From Strongylocentrotus droebachiensis (lineage: Eukaryota > Echinodermata > Echinoidea > Camarodonta > Strongylocentrotidae): a DNA stretch of 64,000 bases. Under the pieces are notes generated by a model, which made no database searches, was not told where the DNA came from, and worked only from the letters and a program-made list of their open reading frames with translations. Shown here piece after piece: positions 37,701 through 48,800 of the stretch. The stretch spans positions 186,001-250,000 of the forward strand of contig JAVYIG010002116.1 of NCBI GenBank assembly GCA_035222895.1, given 5' to 3'. Position numbers and translations under genes: made by a program. Each line of letters begins with the position of its first letter. Position 1 is the stretch's first letter.

Positions 37701-40700
37701 CGGACCATGCAGTAGATACAAAGTTGTCAAAGTTATAACAAGTAATGTGAAAGGTGTTTGAAAGGTCTATCCGGTTACCAAGGCGACTAGACCAAGAAAT
37801 GATTTGCATTTTTAAAGCGATGCCTACCAGGCTACCACTATCCTCTTTGGAGGAAAAATAAGCGAACGAGAATTAATTTGAAACAAACTCAAAAAACATG
37901 AGTCAACCATTTCGCCCAACACAATAAAAAAAAAACACTGAAACTATTCTCGTACAAATGGATCACGTCTGACATCAAAACTAGGCCAGGTTTGGCCCTT
38001 GATATAGTTGAATAACTATCCAAAAAGGGATACAACTAGCTAGGTAGCTCACAACTCATGTCGATTCAATGGAGACCCCGATGGAGACACAATTGTGAAT
38101 CGTTTCTCACTGTACTGTTGATTGTTATGACACAAGCGACGCGGAATCTTATACAAATAATACAATCACATGCAATATTGCACTCACAAAAATCTACATC
38201 AAATATGAGTATGTAATATATATAGTGTGATATATTGACTGCGCGCAGCAGAAATTTTGTATTAATATCTTTATGTAGCACATATAATGTACCATTTATA
38301 TTATGTAGGTCTATACGATTCGTTATTGCAAGGCCCAAAAGTATCAAGTATTTATTGGATTGACGTTATAAGTACACAGGATAGCATTACCGATATCTGG
38401 GAGCTACAGCCCCCCCCCCCCCCCACCCTCCTCCCCATACGAAAGAGCTTCAAGATTACAACCAAAAAAGGGTAAGCGGGAAAGACAAAGGACAAAAATA
38501 AATAAATAACAAATAAAGATTGAAAGGAAGAAATGAAGAAGTAAAAGGGGATTCTTTTTTATGGTGTCATGGTTAAAAAGTTCCTAATTAGCACCCCTAC
38601 TCCACAGGTAGGCCAGTGGTTCATGCCGATTATAGAGATTGCCTTAGTTCTGGGTTCGTAGCGTTGAACTTGGTAAGTGTTTGAAAACGAAAGTTTGTAT
38701 ACATGTATATATTATATATATATAGTTGACGGTTAAAGCGGGAGGATATATATAATTGCACACGCTTTTTCCGGAGTACGTAGATTCGGAATAATGATCT
38801 AATTCGACTAAATGTCTATATTATACCCTTGCATGATACTTGAAAATCACAATATCTCAAATCTACATGCGATGCAATTACAGCTCAGTTTATAATATTT
38901 AATCATGGATATTTAACGAGTCCCTAATCAAATTTGATATAGTTATCGAACTCATAAAAATATGTATACTCACGCCTTTACGAGATCGAGCGTTCCCAAG
39001 GTTGATGGTTTCCCAAAACAGTGATCACCAAATTCCCTGATTCACCGGCTGAGTCTCTGCTGCACACTGCAAACTTTAGAAGAACTCAATATTATATCAC
39101 AAACTCCAGTGCACACTTGCCTTGTGCAGAGTGACTTGTAAGGAGGTAAACAAGCTGGGAACAGGATTCATTTCTATACGAGACAAACTATTCTGCACCA
39201 GCGATTGACTCGCCTGGGAGACGCTTTTGTCTGTGCGAAAAGTACCTTGGCTCAATTTTCAACAATGGAAATTATCGTGTTATGAAACAGCAGAATTGGC
39301 CGATGGTACTACATGTAGTAGTAATCGAGTGCAAAGTTGAATAGGCCTTTTGTAAATTGAAAGTTTGTGTTAACTCGCATAAAGTTCGAGGCTTAAACCA
39401 GATATTGCATTGTTTTGTCTATTTATTTAATAACACTGCGTGGGCGGAGTGTTTCCGTTTGTCATACCTCTGCATGCGAGCAAGGATTTTTGTGTGCATG
39501 TGCCATGGAACATAGCCTGTTCAGAATGAATATAATAATAATAATGTAAACAATAATACTAGCAATTATGCATGCTATATGCCCTCTCTATAGCAATGGA
39601 ACAGACTTTTGTGGGATAATTACATTGACTGATTAGTGACTAAGATAATTAAAACAAGAAAGTATATGACAATGGAATACGTACACTTACTTATTTCCAT
39701 CAGTTATGGAATTATGACATGGCATTAATATTTATACGAAACTCGATCAGATAAAGAATAATCGTATAACGAAAGGAGCGTAAAGACTAGAAAACGTAAA
39801 GAAACATTAAAGAGCTCAATTTTAAGTGATATGTGTGATTTATTTCTTTAGTGTTTTAGCCCAGGAAGGGTTGATGACCTACTTGTGCATTAAGGAAGTG
39901 GCTTTCAAAAGACCAACAATGACTGGAAACTTCAAACTTTCGAGGAAAACCCATTAAAACTCCACAAATCACCGCAGTATCAATTTGTGTTTTAACGTGT
40001 AAACAGAAAGTTCAGCAGCCAGTCATGCAAATGGCTTGTCTGCTCCAATCTTCTCTTGACTACTCTCTATTGCATGTCCTCTCACAATATTTCCTTTTGT
40101 ATGCTTTTGACAGAGATTATCCACCGGACCACACATTACAAAGTTGTTATACAGTTCTAAATTACATTAAGTATTATCTTTTGCCATAACAACATTCAGA
40201 ATTCAAGTAGTTTTGTATTATATTTAAAAGCATTTCTATCAATCGACCCATGTTTGTACACGTTTATATGAGAAGATAAAGTTGCATGTCTTCCCCTTTG
40301 AAATGTCAAATGGACCACAATTTTAGAATCAATTCAATCTTTATGACCAAAGTTGTCTAATTCTGCATGGAGTATTCCTTCACGTTGTGCCTTGATAAAT
40401 ATTACTTTCACTTTTGCCATGGTATGCCTGAACCAACAATGAAATAAAAGCGAAATTACAAGTTTTTATTTTTTTATTTTATAAAACAAAACGACACAAA
40501 ATAATTGTGGTTGTTTTAGTTTTGATGGCGTGTATCATTCATTAATGAATATTTACGCTGTGAAAGATATCAGTAGTATTTTTAAAGGTAACTTCTCCTT
40601 TTTTTCTTTAAAAAAAACTAAATCTTTAAAGGCAAATTCCTCCATGTTTAATACTAGGTCCCTATATCATATACTTCAAAGGAAATGAATGCAAATTTCG

Positions 40701-43700
40701 ATGCCCCTTTTTCGAAATATTAAGATACAAATATTAATAAGAAAGATGACTAATAACATACATAAATAAGCATTTTTTGAAGGCTAAAAGATTAATCTCC
40801 TCTGAAGGCAGCTGGGATACATTGACCTCGATCATTTGAGGTCAAAGTTCGCAAGGTGTAGTTCAGTTTTCCCTTTCTTGTAATTTGTCTAGACAGTGGA
40901 GACCACACAGCAATATTTCCTGAACCTCAAAATACAAAATGAATGATTAGTTCACCCGAAATATTGTTAAAATCAAGGAGTAACCAGTTGTCGAGATGAT
41001 GTAAAATGTTTGGTTGGTTATTTGTTTTGTCCCCTCTTGCTCTTTCCTAAAGAAAACTAAAATTTGTCATCATATATTCGAGTCACCTATACGATTAAAT
41101 TTGACCAGTTGTGATTCCAAATCTACATCAAGAAATAATTGCTTATCAGAACTTTGACTTTAATTATTCTTCCAAATAATTAATTTTTGTTTTAATAAAT
41201 GGCCCTTTTACTATTAAGGGCCTGCGAAAGAGCAGGAGATCCTGCAATTGACCTAAGACACTGTACTGAATCAATTTTCTCACTATATATTATATACATA
41301 TATTTATTTGTATATATGAATAATTTCATTTCCGAGGGGAGGAATAAGGAAATGACACTGAATTATGATCACAATGATCATATATTTTATTCTCTCTATT
41401 TCAAGCAGCGATGTTAAAGATAGATTTGCCTTTCTTTCTTTCTTTCTTTCGTGAATATCCACTTAAATTTCTCATTATTATAATATGTTATAATCTGAAC
41501 AGATCATTGATAATAATCAGAGTATTTGTTACTTTCATCGATTTGAAATTGCTCATTGAAATTTATCATTCTCACTACTGCTTAGTTCATTATTCACTCT
41601 TATTCTTTACTTATTTTCTGTTATATGTTACTATATGTTTTAATGTCAGTCGATGAAGTTTATATATTATTTATATTGTTCAAGTAGTTTGTATCTTCAT
41701 ATATGTTGCATTTATTTACAGGGCCCCATGGAACAGTAGTTTGCTTACTGACGGGGCTACCCTGTTTAAATAAAACGGAATAAAATAAAGAAATAAATAA
41801 TGAACGTACACGAGATAAGATGTAAAACTTCAAAATAAAAATAACATAATTTCGAGTCCCTGCAAATGATGTTTTTTCCCTCCAATTGTTGAGCCCTCCA
41901 CATGCTATACATAATAATCTTGACAAACATTAACAAATCAAATATATGTGCATGTTAAAACACATACAAAATAATCAAACAACAATTGTAGCAATTGCCA
42001 CTTTACAGCAAAATGTATTTCCATTCCAGATAGACGTACAACATATTTCTCATCTTTATAATATTATACAACTTTTATTTTTTCAACATATCAAAAAGCG
42101 GAACAAAAATACTATTCAGTTTACAAATAAACATCTGCAAATGATATGTTGGTGGCCCGAAATATTGGATGGCGATATTAAGTCTAAATGTTGTATTGCC
42201 AAAATACTGGCAATTTCAAAGCTCAAGAAGATGCGTATATTAGTACTACACTGCATTATTACAAAATTAACTTGACATGGTGGCATATATTAGATCGAGA
42301 GCTTATCTGCAATGAGTTTCTATTTAGAGAATCGGTATTTAACATCTTGAATATTTGCTTTATTTACAGATCTAGAATATATACAGAAATGTTTAATAAC
42401 ATTGCGGGCATCTTTTGAAAGAAAGACATTATCGAGAATATAAAAGATTAAAACATTTATATATAAAATCTACAAGGCAGAGAAAAGGAAACTGAAGAGA
42501 ACAAATAACATGAAGAAGAAAAAAGAACCTAAAGAATGAACGAAAGCAAGAAAGCAAGAAAGAAAAAAGAAAAAAAATAGAAAGAAGGGTCAAAATTGTG
42601 TTTCATCATTCCTAGTCAATGTGACATCCTTTTAGTATTTCCTATTTGCGCCCTCTAAAGTTCAAGCTTTGGTAGAAAATAAGTCACGTAACTAATGAAA
42701 ACAACTTTGACTTGTCTTCGGATTCATGTCGTCTTGAGAGGGTTTTTTTCCTCTAAATTGTCATAATTTGTATTGCCATTTGTTCAGAAATGACTTCAAA
42801 TCGGAGGGGTTCAGATACCAAAAGCAGGGAGAATGTGGCTTTTCTCAAGACGCGAGTACAAGAGGTAAAGTGTACATTACCGATTTTGCAAGGGCAGTCC
42901 CGTACGTTAAGAATTATGTTGCCTCGTTAAATAAAATGGTGGGCATTTGTTGTTACTATGAGTTTGTGATTGAAATAGTCTGATGGAAAGTGTTTATAGT
43001 TATAGATCGCAAAGTAATTCTAAGAATCCTAGTCTATACGCTTTATAATTCCTTTATTACAAGCTAGAAGAAATGAAAGCTAGATCTATTCTTCGAATTC
43101 TTTGGAATTGAAATGGAAATAATTTTTATAATTTATTGGATAAATCATAAAGAACATAGACCCTCTAGTCTAGATCTAGGCCTAGAATTATACTTATAGA
43201 AATCTTCTTTTTCTTCCTCTGTAAATGCTACTTCATACAACAAAGATTACGCACTGCAGTGTGGTGTGTGCCATGTCCAAAATGTGTGTAGGTCTAGGCC
43301 TCAATCCAGGTGCAAAATATACAGTGATGATGTATACTGCAGAGATATGATCTTCCTGATCTTGAGAGTCTGATGTCCAATCCATTTTCATATCTCAAAT
43401 GGAAGCGGTTGATTAAGTTCAAGATTAAAGACGCTGTACATGCCAAGACTGCTGTTGGTGTACTCTCCAAGTCGTCCCTTAATTATTGGTCAGGCAAGAT
43501 ACCTCTGGATCCGCATCTGCTCTATCCACAACATTCTCCGTCTTACATCATACGGCAAGCTCTTTCGCTGAGGGCACAACTTCTCTCCAACACATATTTG
43601 GTTCAGACAAGATTGTGCAAAATCCAGAAGACAGCTGATCCACTATGCCTCCTGTGCAAAGGTGTTGATGAGACAGTTGAACACTTTATAGCATCCTGTC

Positions 43701-45792
43701 CGACTCATTTTCAGATACGCCATGACTTTGTCTCCAAAGTAAATGAATGTCTTCAGGATTACCCATTGTGTGCGTCACAATATGATGACCGTGATCCGTG
43801 TTTATTTACCAATGCTACTCTTCTCCCACTTGATCCTGTCCTGCCACTTACTACATAAAATGCACCTATCGCGATCAACTGCTATCAGTCCATTACCTTG
43901 ATGTTTACCTTGTGCTCCTGTTTAGTTATATGTCTTGCGGCCTATGGGATCGCTGATCTCGGAAAAAGCAGAGGAAGAACAAGAAGAAGAAGAAGAAGAA
44001 GATGTGCTGTTAAAAACGTGGACTGCGATGTGCTGCCATCACTAGTTGGACGCTTCCTTCAATGCCCTTTTAAAGGCATCCAGAGAAAGGAAGTCTGCAG
44101 GATCCTTCTTGAGGTTGTTCCACTCTCTACTACAGTGTAGTACGGGGGAAGAAGGATGAGAGGAAAGTCTGGTTGTTGCAGTAAGGTGTCCATAAGCGAG
44201 AGCTGTGTGTCCCCTGGTGCGTGATGATGATTCTGTTTACAAAAGTGATTACGGTTAGACTTCGTGCATTGCTTTGTAGGAGCTAGAGTGAGAAATACCC
44301 TCCTGGCGCTCCCAATTATTACCCTACTCTAATGCGATAGTGTACTAGAGTCTACTAGTCTATACATGGGCGCTTGTTCAGAAACCTATCCAAAATTTGA
44401 CCCGTAACTCCGGCGTGGAGATACCCTACTAAAACATACCCAAAATGAAGTAAATATTCATTACATGTCCAAATAAATATCATGATTTAAAATTTGTTGT
44501 GTTAATTACCTGTTTTGTGTCAATTTTCTTGTTATTTTTGGAGCATTTTTCGGATAAACGTTGATATAAGTATACACTTTTTCACAGGTTTCACGGCAAA
44601 CCGCTACACAATACATCTTACAAGTGCATACCGATGGTGGGTTGCAGGCGGGCGCGTGCCTGTGTGAAGTTATCTACCGTAATGTCTCAGATCCTCACTA
44701 CGGTAGATACTAATTTCACTAAAAATCTGTACTTTAGTGACAATTGATGACACCTAAATAGCAATAAAATACAATTTTGTCAACTTACCGATGTACAGTG
44801 TATATAACTTATAAGAAAGAATAATTTGAAAATTCAAATCGTTAGTCTACTGTCAAACCCGCCGATCAGCCACATTGTATTCATCGTGTGCATTTGTGTG
44901 TTTAGTATTGACTATTCATCTGTGCAGTTGCTGCCTATTAGCACGTAGTACAGCGCTAGAGGTCAATACGCATTATAGCATTGACTCTCTATGCTTTGCT
45001 GGAGTGTCTAGACCCTATTACTAATACTATGATGATGAAGAGAAAGCCGAGCTCGGCGGAGGATGGGTGAGATTGAGGTAGATTTAAATAAGACAAGTCA
45101 AAACTGAAGGGAAAATGGGAGGATGCTGTTGCCATTGAAACAAAATAAAAATGAAATTGTTTTAATTTCTGATTTCGACTCGAAGTCATAAAGGGAATTT
45201 CAGGCTGAGTTCAGACTGCAATTTTCTGTTTAGATCTAGTAATATTGTAATTGCATTTGGTTGAGTTTGGTAGTTCATGACCATCACTATGAAATTTGTT
45301 TTATTCGTTAAAGTGATTAATGAAAAGCATTTACAGTAATTAAATACCACTCTTAAAATGCATCCTATTTCAGCTTACTTTAAAGTCGACGCAGACTGTA
45401 TACATCATATTGCTTATTTTCTGTTTTGACTTTATAGCTTGAATCTGAAGTGACTTCTTTAAAGAAAAGACTGGATGGCTTGAGAAAAGCTAAGAATACA
45501 ACCGTACTCAAGAAAGAGAAGGAGTATGTTTCTGTTGGTGCATCAGATTCAAATAGAACTAGTAAAAGGTAATCTTATTCATAGAACAAATATTTATTTT
45601 TTTGTTGTCTTCTCTGTTTCCCTACCTTCTCATTTTCTTCCTCAAGATTCATAGTCTTAGACTTTTAAAAAGACAGATTGATGTTCATATTCTTTGATAT
45701 ATGAAATGATAAGTATTCATTTTTTTTTCTGTGAAATATTCCCCCTTCTTTAATAACCTATTCTCACCCCACGCCCACCCCTTCTTTCTCTC

Positions 45793-45826
<34 letters not shown>

Positions 45827-48800
45827 GCTCTCTCTCTCTCTCTCGCTCTCTCTCTCTCTCTATCTTCTCATATGTTGCATCTTTCTTCTTTGGTATTACT
45901 TAAGTAAGTTGCAAGTTGAGGAAAAAAAAAACTTATATGAGTTTTAGTTAAAAATAGTTTTTATTAAACATTTTCACATGAGATAATTTACATAATTGAA
46001 TTCCATGTTTATTTTAATTTATTCGTAATGAGTGAATTTGAAGAGTCTAATTTTATTATAGATTTTTAAAATGTTCAGATATATCAGTGTGTCCTGCATT
46101 GTTGTGATCATAGTTTATCATGATTAAAACCTTGATCAAAACAAGATTAACTAGAACAAAGGAGAATCTTTTTTACCCCCTTGTTATCTGTGCTATCAGA
46201 CCATCAATCTCAGAAGATAAGAGCAGTGAATTACAGAAGAAAGTGAAAGATCTGAGTCTTCAACATGCAGATGAGATGAGTGCCCTCAAGAAAAAACATA
46301 GTGCAGACCTCCAGAAGGTGCAAGTAAGTGAAATACAGCCAATCATGGCTCTGAAGGCCACTTTAGAAAAACAGAAAAAGTGACCCTGTGATCTTTCAAC
46401 ACCATATATTTCCTTATTCCTTATATAAAACGAGACAATATAGGTGACCTTGATAGACAGTTGGACGCAATAGGCGCATCTTCATCATCTCGAATTTTGC
46501 CAAATAGCCCGCTATTTCTGATTTGGGAAATAATCTCGAAGTTACAAATCGCGTCTTCATCAGCTCGAGATTCGACCTCGAAACTTGAAACTCGACCTTG
46601 AGAAATTAGCGTGAGATATTTGCTCAGTGTTCGCGCATAGTGCGAGTCTTCGGTCTGGTGAAGAAGCCCCGGACAAATAGCTGGATATTTTGCCAAATAG
46701 TGGGATATTTTGCAAACTATCCCAAGATATCTTGGGATGACAATCCCGACCATGTATCCCTCTAATTGCAACTTCGGGCTGATGAAGACGCAAATTAGCT
46801 GGATAGTTCAAATAGCGGGATATTTGGCAATCTCGAGCTAGTGAAGACAGGCCTATTGAAGCGTAATTGGCCTGTCATGACTTTGGACTTTAGTTGTAAT
46901 GCAGACTTTGTTTGTTGGATTGTTTGTTTATAAATGTGTGTGAATTTTTTCAGACCATTCAGTTTCATTACATTTTTATAAGATCCACATTAAATCATTA
47001 AACATTATTATTAGCAAGTCAGGTTGGCAATTAAGTTTACCGGTAGTTCTTTTGATTCCATTGACCTACAAGAAATCAAACTATGTAAAATGTTTGAAAT
47101 GAAAGTTTTGAAAAGGCAAATAAACATACAAATACAATTTTAAAATTAATGAAATACATTTTTTCAATGATTAATTTTGAAGAATGAGATTTGTTGCAAT
47201 GTGCTACATAAGTAATTATAAGATGGGTAGAAGAATCCCTGCAATCTGATTGGTCAATTACCATGTAATTATTTTTACTGGATGCACGTGATATTGGCGA
47301 TCGATACCACCGATATCCTTCTTTTTAAAATAATTCTCTTTTTTTTTTTTTCTAATATATTTTTTTTTTGATAATTTTTTTTGTTAATGATTTTTTTTTA
47401 ATGATTTTTTTGGTGATAATTATTTGTTTTTCGTGTTTTTTGATAATTATAATCTGTTTAAAAAAAAAAAAATTCTAGAATTTTTTTTTTTCTTCTCAAG
47501 TTTACATTTGTAGTTAATGTGCACTGACAATTTTTTTTTTTTTTTTTTAAATTTCATGATAAGTTAAAAATCATACGTCCGGTAAAAAAATCATGCGTCC
47601 GGTAAAAATTATCATGCGTCCGGTAAAAAAAATTACCGGACGCATGATTTTGCCATGCATCCGGTAAATCTGTAAAATAACAAAATTTTTGTATTTTTGA
47701 CAATTTTGGGGGCCCCATCTTATAAAACAGATGATGCACAGGTTTAATTCGTGGGTCGGTGGAATTGTGTGCACGCGGTACCTTTGAATTTGGTCTAAAA
47801 CCATTCAAAGGTACCTTGTGCACACAATCCCTACCGACGCACTCAAACCTGTGCATCATTTGTATATTTATTCATTTTTTTCCACACAAATACAGCCAAT
47901 CTGTGCTTAAAGGCCACCAAAGAAAAACACTAAAAAATGGCTACTGTAGACAGTTGCCTCTCAGTGGATCTGAACTATACATGTTCTTTATTTAGATTCT
48001 AAAATAGGAGGATGTAGATGAGATAGGGGATAATGGGATAAAGATGTCAACTATATATACAGGGGGGTGTTCCACAAAGATTCTAAGTCAAACTTAATTC
48101 TAAGTTGGACTTAGATATTATGAAGCGCCATTTGTAGCCTCATAATGAAATATATTAAAAAGCAAAAATTCAAGTATTTCAGACTTTTCATAAATTCCAC
48201 ATCAAGAGCATGAAATCTCCCATGACAATAGAAAATATGAATGATTTGAATCAACATTTTATGCCTTTTAAAATAACTTTTACAAAATATTTTCAAAGAT
48301 GCTAAAGGCTTTCCATAATTGTCCAACTTAGAGATAGGTTCAACTTAGGATCTCTGAGAAACATCCCCCTGGTGGACCGTACAGAGAGGTGGCCAGTCGA
48401 ACAGATTTGACTGTTTCTTTATGTGCAACTATCTACCAACATTTGAAAGTATACAGTGATAAGATAAATTTGATTGCAAGTTGTATTAAATGTGTTACTT
48501 GTATACTATCACAGTCTGAGAGAGTCCAACCCACTCCCCCTGAGAGTTGTAATCATGAAGAGGAGATACTTCAGCTCAAGGGTGAAGTCACTGAACTGAG
48601 AGAGAAGAACGCCAAGTTAGAAGATGTGAACTCGGCGCTCAAAGCAGAAAATCTTTCACTTCATGATAAATTTGAGGAACTCTTCACAGAGCTAAGTCTT
48701 AAAGAAGCACAGTGGTGTGAAAAGGAAGAACAATTAAATTTAAAGGTATGGTATATCTGTGATGGGGGTAGGGGGGGGGGGGGAGGGGTGAAGTTCGTTT

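Noticed and set aside
41946..42418. 109 aa and 76 aa overlapping plus-strand frames
   Set aside because: AT-rich, no domain, no splice support; at most a decayed LINE fragment.
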